Positions 42,955-50,458 of a stretch of 64,000 nucleotides of DNA are shown piece after piece. Location: assembly GCF_021012875.1 (NCBI RefSeq), contig NZ_JAJMZJ010000003.1:216675-280674 (forward strand), given 5' to 3'. The stretch comes from Peptoniphilus sp. KCTC 25270. GTDB taxonomy: Bacteria > Bacillota > Clostridia > Tissierellales > Peptoniphilaceae. Each line of letters begins with the position of its first letter. The stretch's first letter is position 1. The notes under the pieces are model-generated. The model was given only the letters and a program-made list of their open reading frames with translations. It ran no database searches and was not told the origin of the DNA. Position numbers and translations under genes: made by a program.

Positions 42955-43863
42955 CTATATTATTTCTTTTTGTCTTCTCTTCATTGGAATTTGAGCCAAA
43001 ATAATCGCTACAAACATAAGAATGCATCCCATTCCTTCTCGAATGCTTAGACGTTCTCCCAATAAAACAGCTCCTGCCAATACAGCAAATACAGATTCCA
43101 AACTCATTAATAAGCTTGCTGTTGTTGGATCGGTATCCTTTTGTGCCAAAATTTGGAAAGTATAGCCTACCCCACTAGATAAAACTCCTGTATAAAGGAT
43201 GGGAATGGCTGCGTTCATTACATTTTCCATGGAAATATCTTCCAAAAATAGCATAATAATTCCAGATAAAATACCTGCTACTAAAAACTGAATCATACTT
43301 AATTTTGTACCATGGGATTTTGGACTGAAATAGTCGATTACCAAAATATGCAATGTGTAACAGAAAGCACAAATTAAAATTAACAAATCTCCAAATTGCA
43401 TAGTAAATCCCGCTTTAATACTCAACATATAAAGCCCCACTGCTGCAAGGGCTACGCAAAACCAAATTCGAAAGCCTATTCGCTTTCCTAAAAAAATACC
43501 AGCAAGGGGAACCAAGACAATATAAAGAGAAGTAATAAATCCGGCTTTTCCCGCTGTTGTATATACAATTCCTACCTGTTGAAACGCCATAGCTGCCGTT
43601 AGAATCACTCCGCAGGCAATTCCTCCAATTAAAGTCGGTCGTTTCATTTCTTCTGTTTCCACATCAATGGGACGTTTCATAATCATTGGCCAAACTTGAA
43701 TTAAAATAAAAAGAAATAATGTCGCTATAATATTTCTTGAAAAGTTAAAAGCAAAAGGACCAATATGATCTCCCCCACTAATTTGAGCTACAAAAGCGGT
43801 ACCCCAAATAAATGCTGTCAGAGTCAACATTAAGTTTCCCCGCATTTTTTTCGTCACAATCAT
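42955..43863 (-). CDS. DMT superfamily transporter (EamA/RhaT type)
   Basis: A 302-residue membrane protein with ten helices in two EamA repeats (about residues 10-145 and 155-290). 'TAFIWGTAFVAQ' at the start and 'LMSLESVFAVLAGAVLLGERLS' near the end are typical EamA words. It exports or imports small metabolites; the substrate cannot be predicted. It has its own terminator and an AT-rich gap upstream, so it is probably monocistronic. Confidence 0.9.
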   Translation of the reverse strand: MIVTKKMRGNLMLTLTAFIWGTAFVAQISGGDHIGPFAFNFSRNIIATLFLFILIQVWPMIMKRPIDVETEEMKRPTLIGGIACGVILTAAMAFQQVGIVYTTAGKAGFITSLYIVLVPLAGIFLGKRIGFRIWFCVALAAVGLYMLSIKAGFTMQFGDLLILICAFCYTLHILVIDYFSPKSHGTKLSMIQFLVAGILSGIIMLFLEDISMENVMNAAIPILYTGVLSSGVGYTFQILAQKDTDPTTASLLMSLESVFAVLAGAVLLGERLSIREGMGCILMFVAIILAQIPMKRRQKEII

Positions 43864-43964
43864 CCCCCCAATTCTCTATTCTGTATCTATTTTAACACAG
43901 TATTTCTTCTAAGGGTTTCTTTTATCTCCCCATTTTGCAATTTTTGTAAAAGGAGAAAAGAAGA

Positions 43965-44366
43965 CTACTCAACTTTTGGAGTTTCTATGACAGCCATAGT
44001 AAATGTACTTTTCAAACAAAGTTTTCCCCCTTGGTATACCTCGGATTCAATTACATTAAACTTACGACCCCGCTTCACAAAATACGCTTTCCCATCTACT
44101 TTACCAGGACGGATTTCTCTCAAATAATACAAGGAGCTATCTGCTGTCACACAAGGAGCCTCCGATGCAACACTTAAAGCTGCTGCTAAAGTATCCGCAA
44201 AACCATAACTAATAGCCCCATGGCAAATTCCTAAGGGGTTGCATCCCTTTTCTGTTAGATGAAACTCCCCTTCCAACCAATCTTCTTCGTAATTGGTAAA
44301 ATGGGCAGGGAACTCTGCCCCATACCCAACACTCATCATCAACTCTTCAACTTCTCTTAGCTCCAT
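43965..44366 (-). CDS. PaaI-type hotdog thioesterase
   Basis: A 133-residue hotdog protein. 'NPLGICHGAISYGFADTLAAALSV' holds the His-Gly and acidic positions of PaaI thioesterases (the usual 'HGG-x-x-x-x-x-D'). Later 'LYYLREIRPGKVDGKAYFVKRGR' is the second half of the fold. It likely hydrolyses an aryl- or acyl-CoA ester. It lies 8 bp after dinB with AGGAGG before the ATG, so both are cotranscribed. Confidence 0.85.
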   Translation of the reverse strand: MELREVEELMMSVGYGAEFPAHFTNYEEDWLEGEFHLTEKGCNPLGICHGAISYGFADTLAAALSVASEAPCVTADSSLYYLREIRPGKVDGKAYFVKRGRKFNVIESEVYQGGKLCLKSTFTMAVIETPKVE

Positions 44367-44374
44367 AAAACCTC

Positions 44375-45412
44375 CTATAAAAAATACAATTGCTCCATCT
44401 TTGCAGGGACTAAATTCGATAACGTCAGCCCCATCAAACGTAATTTTTCCTTAAATTCCATCTCATCTAGAAGAATGCGACCAATTTTTTCCAAATCTTC
44501 TTTTTTTGTAATTGGCCGCTCAAAGGTTCTAGAACGAGTATGTACTTCAAAATGCACCGTCTTAATTTTTACCGTAACGGTATGGCCATAAAATCCTTTT
44601 GCATTCATAGATTCTTCAATCTCTTTTGCATATTTTTTTAATTTTTCATACAATTCTTCTTTTTTCTGGGTTGGATTTTTGAACGTTTCCTCACTGCCAA
44701 TGCTCTTTCGAACTCTATGGCTTTCCACAGGACGTTTGTCGATGCCACGAATTTGATTGTACAACAAAACCCCTGCTTTTCCCATTTTTTCTTCTAAAAA
44801 TTCCAAATCCAATTCATATAAATCCCGCCCAGTCTCGATTCCAATCCGTTTCAATTTCTGTTCCGACTTGGCGCCGATTCCATGAATTTTCCGAATGGGC
44901 AAAGAATCCAAAATTTCTCGAACTTGAGAAGGGCGAATTCTAGTGTAGCCATCGGGTTTATTAAAGTCCGTAGCTAACTTGGCCAGAAATTTATTATAAG
45001 ACAAACCACAGCTAATGGTCAAACCTATTTCTTCTTTTACTCGTTGGCGAATTTCATAGGCCACACGAACCGGATCATCTCGATGGGATAGATCCAAATA
45101 CGCTTCATCAATAGAAACCTGTTCCATTACGTCGGTATAATCTTCCATAATAGAAAAAACTTTTCGGCTCATCTCAGCGTATCGCTTTTTTCGAATGGGA
45201 ACGAGGACCAAATGAGGACAGAGTTTTTTTGCCATAAAAACGGGCATGGCGGAATGAATCCCATATTCTCGCGCTTTGTAATTGGCCGTTGTAATAATTC
45301 CTGAATCCGATAAACCACTTACTGCAATGGGATAATTTTTTAGTTTTGGATTGTCTAATTCTTCTACAGATGCATAAAAGGCATCTAAGTCAACATGTAA
45401 AATTTTTCTCAT
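44375..45412 (-). CDS. dinB: DNA polymerase IV (DinB, Y family)
   Basis: A 345-residue translesion polymerase. 'HVDLDAFYASVEELDNP' has the first catalytic Asp and the steric-gate Phe or Tyr, and 'SIDEAYLDLS' the Asp/Glu pair. 'GLTISCGLSYNKFLAKLATDFNKP' and the HhH 'IRKIHGIGAKSEQKLKRIG' are family features. The C-terminal 110 residues form the little finger. The short tail lacks a clear clamp-binding peptide. The ATG at 45412 follows GGAGG by 5 bp; an earlier start six codons up is unlikely. A LexA-type site is not obvious. Confidence 0.94.
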   Translation of the reverse strand: MRKILHVDLDAFYASVEELDNPKLKNYPIAVSGLSDSGIITTANYKAREYGIHSAMPVFMAKKLCPHLVLVPIRKKRYAEMSRKVFSIMEDYTDVMEQVSIDEAYLDLSHRDDPVRVAYEIRQRVKEEIGLTISCGLSYNKFLAKLATDFNKPDGYTRIRPSQVREILDSLPIRKIHGIGAKSEQKLKRIGIETGRDLYELDLEFLEEKMGKAGVLLYNQIRGIDKRPVESHRVRKSIGSEETFKNPTQKKEELYEKLKKYAKEIEESMNAKGFYGHTVTVKIKTVHFEVHTRSRTFERPITKKEDLEKIGRILLDEMEFKEKLRLMGLTLSNLVPAKMEQLYFL

Positions 45413-45456
45413 TTTGTCCTCCTTCCCCAAAATATTTTACCACAAAAGATTTCCAT

Positions 45457-45483
45457 AAAAAAAGAGACCCCTTAAAGGCCTCC
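45457..45483 (-). terminator. Terminator of the ord gene
   Basis: On the minus strand GAGGCC, loop, GGGTCTC with G-U pairs, then TTTTTTT. It lies 12 bp after the ord stop. Confidence 0.75.
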
Positions 45484-45494
45484 TTTTAAGAAAC

Positions 45495-46553
45495 TTATTT
45501 AATGCGTTTACGCATATCTCCCATAATTGCCATTGGCACTGGAACATCAAGCATAGTCAATAAACCAGCTTCCCCATTGATTACATTAGGGATAGAGTTT
45601 ACACACATAGCGATTGTACCGATACCACCTGGAACTTCTGGAGTGATAGCCATAGAAATGTTTGGCTCACCAGTGATTTCAATGTAGTCACCAGTATGAA
45701 CGCCTTCATCTTCTGGTTCAACTTGTTGTGGATGAATCATTTCGATTTTGTCTTCTCCGTCTACTTTACCCCAACCTAACATGTTAACACCGGCAACATT
45801 ACCAGCAGCAACTTCAGCGTATGGAGCGTGACGATCTACAGAAGAAACGATGCTGTCCATAGAAGTACGAACGGGTTCATCTAATTCCCAACCAATTCCT
45901 TCAGCAATAACGCCTACAGATTCTTCGAATCCAACGTGACCAGCCAATTCGCCAGATTCAACCAAACGGTCAAATTCTCCTGGCTCAAGACCTACACCTT
46001 GTTCTTCCATTACAGCTCTACCAAATGGTGATAAAGAGTTAACACGTTTTGCAACGATGTGCTCAACATCTTCACAAGCACCTGTTAAAGTCAATACCAA
46101 CAAGTCCATAATAAGACCTGGGTTGATACCTGTTCCCAATACACTTACGCCGTTTGCTTTGGCAATTTCATCCAATTGTTTTGCCAATTCTGGTTCTTGT
46201 GCTTGTGGGTAAGCCATTTCTTCAGCCGTAGTGATAACGTTGATTTTGTTTTCTAAGATAAATTTCATCTTATCAAAAGCTTTCGCTGTGAAAGAGTCTG
46301 TAGCCAATAATACTACATCTGCAGCGCCTGGTTTAATAATAGATTCTTTTTCTGTATCCAAAGTAATTTTAACTTCTGGATGATTTGTTTTTTCTACTTT
46401 AAGAACTTCGTGCATTTCTTTGCCAGCTAGTTGATCCCAACCATCTACAACGCCAACAATTTCAACACCTTGTTTTTTCAGTAGCATTTTAGCCATACCG
46501 CTACCCATTGAGCCGAAGCCCCAAATGATAACTTTTACATTTTCTTCTCTCAT
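45495..46553 (-). CDS. ord: 2,4-diaminopentanoate dehydrogenase
   Basis: A 352-residue NAD(P)-dependent enzyme that deaminates 2,4-diaminopentanoate in anaerobic ornithine breakdown. Rossmann fold: 'IIWGFGSMGSGMAKMLL' (about residues 8-24). 'LGTGINPGLIMDLLVLTLTGAC' and 'MAITPEVPGGIGTIAMCVN' are distinctive for Ord. The ATG at 46553 follows GGAGG; the frame is open 13 codons more. The partner genes of the pathway (ornithine aminomutase oraE/oraS, ortAB, racemase) are not in this window, and ord is flanked by terminators, so it is separate here. Call based on recognition of the family pattern. Confidence 0.88.
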   Translation of the reverse strand: MREENVKVIIWGFGSMGSGMAKMLLKKQGVEIVGVVDGWDQLAGKEMHEVLKVEKTNHPEVKITLDTEKESIIKPGAADVVLLATDSFTAKAFDKMKFILENKINVITTAEEMAYPQAQEPELAKQLDEIAKANGVSVLGTGINPGLIMDLLVLTLTGACEDVEHIVAKRVNSLSPFGRAVMEEQGVGLEPGEFDRLVESGELAGHVGFEESVGVIAEGIGWELDEPVRTSMDSIVSSVDRHAPYAEVAAGNVAGVNMLGWGKVDGEDKIEMIHPQQVEPEDEGVHTGDYIEITGEPNISMAITPEVPGGIGTIAMCVNSIPNVINGEAGLLTMLDVPVPMAIMGDMRKRIK

Positions 46554-46597
46554 TTTATACCTCCACATAGAATAATCATACGTCTTATACAAAAATT

Positions 46598-46625
46598 AGT
46601 ATACTACAAAGATGCTATTTGACAA
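46598..46625 (-). promoter_or_regulatory. Likely promoter of ord
   Basis: On the minus strand TTGTCA (46625-46620), 16-bp spacer, TATACT (46603-46598). It lies about 45 bp upstream of the start codon. Confidence 0.5.
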
Positions 46626-46797
46626 GGCTTCCTCAATATTCTAAACGAGTGAAACCGGTTTTTCTTAAAATTTTGCCATATTGAGAGCGGGCCCTTATAT
46701 TTATACTACCCAACTTTCTTTTATTCCACCCTATCCTCGGGATTTCTCTACAAGAATAGCGTATACTAAGGTATAATGAATAGAGTAGGAGGGGAAA

Positions 46798-47424
46798 ATG
46801 AAAACAAAAGTAGCTTTATTTGATTTTGATAAAACCATCATTGCCCAAGATAGTATTTTTCTACTCTATAGAAAAACGGTAAAAGAACACAAAGATTTTC
46901 GAGATCAATTGTACAAAAAAATGTTCCGATTGATTTCCCGTGTCCCTGGGAATCCCAATTGGAAAAAGGATATAAAAACCGAATTTTTACAAATGCTTCA
47001 TTATTATTCCGATGAAGATTTATACCAATTCGTAGCAAAGGATTTAATGGAAGAGATGATATTTCAGGACGCAAAGGAGGAAATTCTTCATTTGAAAGAA
47101 GAGGGATATTATTTAATCCTCGTTTCTGCTTCTGTAGAAAAATACCTGAAATATGTTGGCGATTTCCTACCTTTTGATCATATTATTGGAACAGAAACCA
47201 ACGAAAACTATGAAGTAGTAGGGAAAAACAACAAACAAAAAGCCAAAGTAGAGCGAATTGAAGCTTTTCTTAAAGAAAAAAATCTAGCCATCGATTACGA
47301 AAACAGCAGGGGATATAGCGATAGTCTTTCCGCCGATGGTCCGATGCTTGAAATAGTAAAAAATCGCTATTTAATCAACGCCAAACGAGCTCCAAAGGGA
47401 TACAAAATTTTGGAATGGAAATAA
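46798..47424 (+). CDS. HAD-IB family phosphatase (SerB-like)
   Basis: A 208-residue HAD enzyme. Motif I is 'FDFDKTIIAQDS' with the nucleophile Asp and acid Asp (residues 9-11), motif II 'LVSASVEKYLKYV', and motif III/IV around 'NSRGYSDSLSADGPMLEIV' with Lys before it. The IB subgroup has a helical cap after motif I. Substrates include phosphoserine or other small phosphates. A GTATAAT near 46771-46777 is the likely -10, and AGGAGGGG lies before the ATG. Monocistronic. Confidence 0.87.
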   Translation: MKTKVALFDFDKTIIAQDSIFLLYRKTVKEHKDFRDQLYKKMFRLISRVPGNPNWKKDIKTEFLQMLHYYSDEDLYQFVAKDLMEEMIFQDAKEEILHLKEEGYYLILVSASVEKYLKYVGDFLPFDHIIGTETNENYEVVGKNNKQKAKVERIEAFLKEKNLAIDYENSRGYSDSLSADGPMLEIVKNRYLINAKRAPKGYKILEWK

Positions 47425-47439
47425 AATTTAGATATACAA

Positions 47440-47464
47440 AAAAAGAGCCGAAAAGGCTCTTTTT
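47440..47464. terminator. Bidirectional terminator between convergent genes
   Basis: AAAAAGAGCC (47440-47449) with GGCTCTTTTT (47455-47464), loop GAAAA. It ends the HAD gene and the amidohydrolase gene. Confidence 0.9.
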
Positions 47465-48861
47465 TATTGGTTCGTTTCCCTATGAGCATATCTTTTTTCT
47501 GATACCAAATAATTTCCCAATCGATTGTTGACCACTTTTCCGTCTTTTATGGCAAATTGTCCATCAATCCAAACGTATTCGATTCCTTCTGGTTTTAAGG
47601 AAATATCTTCATAGGTCGCACAGTCTATAATCGTTTCTGGATCAAACAATACAAGGTCTGCATCCATTCCTTCTTCAATTCGCCCTTTTTCAGACAATTT
47701 CAACCGTTCTGCCGGCACATAGGTCATTTTTCGTAAGGCATCATACATAGACAATACGCCTTTTTCTCTTACATAACGGCCCAACACCCTTGGAAAGGTT
47801 CCTGCTGCCCTTGGATGGCCATTTCCATTGTTTATAATTCCATCACTGGCAATCATTCCTTCTTTGTGGGCCAAAGCCATCTCAATCTCTTCTTCGTTCA
47901 TTACAAAGGCTACCGCCAACATATTGGGATAATGTTCACGACATTCATCGAAAATTTCTTGGGTACATCGAACATTTTTATAGGGTTCGTCCGTTAATAA
48001 AATATCTTCATAATCTTTTTCCCAATGAATGAAACACCCTTCTGAAAATACTTCTGAACCCATGGAAGTAGAAAAAGCGTTGTAAGGATACATATCAAAA
48101 CTTAAATTTGGATTTTCTTCGATTCCTTTTTCAATTCGATCCAAAGTCTCTTTCATCTGTCCCATGGCAGAACAGGAGCTTAAATGAGAAATTTGGAATT
48201 TTTGTTTGATTTTATTTTGAATTTCTATCATTTCCTCAATGGATTCAATCGCTCCCATTCCATCTTGTCGAAAATGGGCTGCTACTAAAATCTCTTCATC
48301 TGGAATGGACCAGACAACTTCTAACATTTCATCCAAAGTAATTCCTGGATCGTATTCAATCCCAAAACTAACACCAAAAGATCCTTTATGAATTTCTAGA
48401 TTTACTTCCTCAATCAATTCTTGTAATTGTTCTTCTGTAGGCTGTTCATGACGCCCAATTCCCTTTACGGTTCGCAAGGTATTATACCCTGTCAAGGTAA
48501 TGTAGTTTACTGGCGATCCTCCCATTTCCTCAATAATCTGGCGAAAATCGTCCACCTTCTGTCTAAGGACTCCACATTGTCCTCCCACACAAGTCGTTAC
48601 CCCTTGCTCTAACATCATATTGGCTATAATGTATTCTTTTCCTTCAATAAGAAAATTTTCCTCATGCATGTGTATATCAATAAATCCTGGAGATAAGACC
48701 TTTCCTTCTCCATCGATTGTATTCTCCGCCTCTTCTTCATCTTCCTTATGAATAGAGTCTTTGATCCATAAAATCTTTCCTTCCTCTAGGGCAATGTTTC
48801 CCTTTTTCATCTTTCCTTCTAAGAAGTCTGGATACTGGCAATTTTTAATCAATACATCCAT
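47464..48861 (-). CDS. N-acyl-D-amino-acid deacylase / D-aminoacylase-like amidohydrolase
   Basis: A 465-residue metal-dependent amidohydrolase. Metal ligands: the first strand 'GFIDIHMHEE' (His-x-His near residues 63-65), 'VAAHFRQDG', 'QISHLSSCSAMGQ' and 'MIASDGIINNG' (Asp). The C-terminal strand 'GMDADLVLFDPETI' is typical of D-aminoacylases. The 'EYDPGITLDEML' block and the HxH-to-Asp order are as in this group. It likely removes an acyl group from a D-amino acid, useful for an amino-acid fermenter; the exact substrate is inferred. The ATG at 48861 follows GGAGGAG. Confidence 0.86.
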   Translation of the reverse strand: MDVLIKNCQYPDFLEGKMKKGNIALEEGKILWIKDSIHKEDEEEAENTIDGEGKVLSPGFIDIHMHEENFLIEGKEYIIANMMLEQGVTTCVGGQCGVLRQKVDDFRQIIEEMGGSPVNYITLTGYNTLRTVKGIGRHEQPTEEQLQELIEEVNLEIHKGSFGVSFGIEYDPGITLDEMLEVVWSIPDEEILVAAHFRQDGMGAIESIEEMIEIQNKIKQKFQISHLSSCSAMGQMKETLDRIEKGIEENPNLSFDMYPYNAFSTSMGSEVFSEGCFIHWEKDYEDILLTDEPYKNVRCTQEIFDECREHYPNMLAVAFVMNEEEIEMALAHKEGMIASDGIINNGNGHPRAAGTFPRVLGRYVREKGVLSMYDALRKMTYVPAERLKLSEKGRIEEGMDADLVLFDPETIIDCATYEDISLKPEGIEYVWIDGQFAIKDGKVVNNRLGNYLVSEKRYAHRETNQ

Positions 48862-48884
48862 GTATTCTCCTCCTTTCCTAAATG

Positions 48885-48907
48885 GAACCTTTTTTCCTAA
48901 AAGGTTC
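48885..48907. repeat. Hairpin upstream of the amidohydrolase gene
   Basis: GAACCTTTT (48885-48893) pairs with AAAAGGTTC (48899-48907), 5-nt loop. It is 24 bp before the start codon, inside the likely leader, and has no T run directly after it on the minus strand. Confidence 0.6.
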
Positions 48908-48954
48908 AATGGTTAAGGTATACCCCATAGGAAGGGAGGATTAAACAAATAGAA

Positions 48955-48986
48955 AAAAGCAGAGAACTTATCGTTTCTCTGCTTTT
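48955..48986 (-). terminator. Terminator overlapping the end of the acidic unknown gene
   Basis: AAAAGCAGAGAA (48955-48966) pairs with TTCTCTGCTTTT (48975-48986). The stop codon (48968-48970) is inside the 8-nt loop, so the last codons form one stem arm. Confidence 0.88.
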
Positions 48987-49288
48987 ACTCTTTCAAAAAT
49001 TTCTATTGCATCTTTATAAACAGACATTGCCGCCTCATCAATGTGGGAAATATATTCTTCCTCGTCCCATTCTGACAATGCTTCTGTGGCTTTTTGAATG
49101 AATTCATCCTCTTTCCCGTAGAAGAAAGTCGGATCCATTTCTACTTCGCCTCGGTTGCGAATATTTAATTCTTCCAATATAAAATCATATTCTCCGTCAC
49201 TTTCTTCTACAAAAGAATCTACCGTATTCGGGGCAAACTCTTCCAAAAAAGAAACCAAAGAGTTCCATTGATTGATGCTTACATTCAA
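48968..49288 (-). CDS. Unknown small acidic protein
   Basis: A 106-residue soluble protein that I do not recognise. It is acidic (many Glu and Asp), with 'WNSLVSFLEEFAP' and 'YKDAIEIFERVKAEKR' amphipathic helices and no Cys, signal peptide or membrane segment. It lies 3 bp after a GNAT acetyltransferase gene, with the GNAT stop and its start nearly touching, so it is probably cotranscribed and perhaps a partner or substrate; this is inference only. Its end lies in the terminator hairpin. Confidence 0.7.
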   Translation of the reverse strand: MNVSINQWNSLVSFLEEFAPNTVDSFVEESDGEYDFILEELNIRNRGEVEMDPTFFYGKEDEFIQKATEALSEWDEEEYISHIDEAAMSVYKDAIEIFERVKAEKR

Positions 49289-49291
49289 ATT

Positions 49292-49876
49292 TTATTCTCC
49301 ATACATATCTTCTATATCTTTACTTACTAGGCGTTTTTGCATAATGTAACGGTGCATTCCTTCTCCGTAGAAGTTTTCAAATTCTTCCATAATAGCAAAG
49401 CCTAGTTTTTTGTATAAGTTAATCGCTGTAACATTTTCCACATCTACCGTTAAACGCACTCTTGCAATTCCTTGATCCTTTAGATTTTCTAAAACCAATC
49501 CCAAGAAACGAGTTCCGAAATCATTTCCTCGAGCATCTTCAGAAATGGCATAATCAGATAAATACGCCAATTTTCTATCATCCCAAGCACGGTTAAAACA
49601 AGCAATACCTAAAATTGTATCATCGGTTTGCTCCTGTAGAATAAATACATTTCCATAATAAATTTGAGATACGATTCCAAAAGCATCGTAAGCATCTTCG
49701 CCAAATACTTTTTCCCCAAATTTTAACAATACTTTTAACCATTGTGGATCAAAGTCCTGAAACTTATAAATATGAACATCATCATAATCTTCTAAAGATC
49801 CGACAAATTGTTCCCCTAATTTTTCCACCAATTCAAAACGTTCATCTTTTTCGTCTACTCTTAATCTTTCTGACAT
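49292..49876 (-). CDS. GNAT family N-acetyltransferase
   Basis: A 194-residue protein with a C-terminal GNAT domain (about residues 70-185). 'LSDYAISEDARGNDFGTRFL' covers the acetyl-CoA loop (R-G-N-D-F-G, a variant of Q/RxxGxG/A), and 'INLYKKLGFAIMEEFENFYG' is the usual end strand. The N-terminal 60 residues are charged. The acceptor is unknown. The ATG at 49876 follows GGAGTGA; a GTG start three codons earlier overlaps that site. First intact gene of a two-gene unit with the acidic protein. Confidence 0.85.
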   Translation of the reverse strand: MSERLRVDEKDERFELVEKLGEQFVGSLEDYDDVHIYKFQDFDPQWLKVLLKFGEKVFGEDAYDAFGIVSQIYYGNVFILQEQTDDTILGIACFNRAWDDRKLAYLSDYAISEDARGNDFGTRFLGLVLENLKDQGIARVRLTVDVENVTAINLYKKLGFAIMEEFENFYGEGMHRYIMQKRLVSKDIEDMYGE

Positions 49877-49887
49877 ACTTATCACTC

Positions 49888-50271
49888 CTAATTTTCTATG
49901 TAGGGAGTCCCTAACATATTTCCCTTTAACACTATTTCTTTGCTGCCATTTTCAATAGAATAGGAAAATTGAATCCTTTCCTTTTGATTTTTTTCGTAAA
50001 CGTCTTCTATGACAATCTTACATGTAAGATGATCTCCTGTATATACAGGTTTTAAGAATTGGAAATCCATTCCATAAGCAATTATGTCATATTCTCCACC
50101 AATCCATCCAGGGAGCATTCCCGTTAAAAGTCCTTAAACCATATATTCTCCCTCTTCGTTTGGTGCAGCATGATGCTTTCCAACGTATTGAGCGAGTTCT
50201 GAAAATCCAAACACTTCTGCCTTGGAAAAAGTTCGCTGAATCGTATAGATCTGATCTTTTTCAAACTTCAT
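49888..50271 (-). pseudogene. MaoC-like hotdog gene interrupted by an in-frame TAA
   Basis: From ATG 50271 the frame reads 127 codons to the stop at 49888. A single TAA stands at 50136-50134 (codon 46), between 'NEEGEYMV' and 'GLLTGMLPGWIGG'. Read through, the product looks like one hotdog dehydratase: 'FSKAEVFGFSELAQYVGKHH' before the stop and 'GMDFQFLKPVYTGDHLTCKI' after. One base change from CAA (Gln) would give the TAA. The 76-codon frame from 50118 could make the C-terminal part alone but lacks the active-site strand. Only a weak ribosome binding site precedes 50271. It may be an inactivated gene, a sequencing error, or less likely a recoded stop. Confidence 0.7.
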
Positions 50272-50458
50272 TCTCTATCTTCTTTCATTAAATATAGGTG
50301 AGAATCATCTATCTATATATATCCATTTTTTTATATTCTAAACATTTGTCGCTTCTCTTTGGCTATTTTCTCTCCTTTGCTTGTTTCTCTTCCTTTTGGG
50401 TATAAGATATTCAAATGATAAATGCGAAACTCAAAAGAATTTCAAAAGGAGTGTCTAT

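Noticed and set aside
46652..46661. AAACCGGTTT palindrome upstream of the HAD gene as an operator
   Set aside because: It is only 10 bp, lies more than 100 bp from the likely -10 and no regulator gene is nearby.
48968..49876. GNAT plus acidic protein as a classical toxin-antitoxin system
   Set aside because: There is no ribbon-helix-helix antitoxin, the GNAT protein is long (194 residues) and the partner is not DNA-binding; kept only as an open question.
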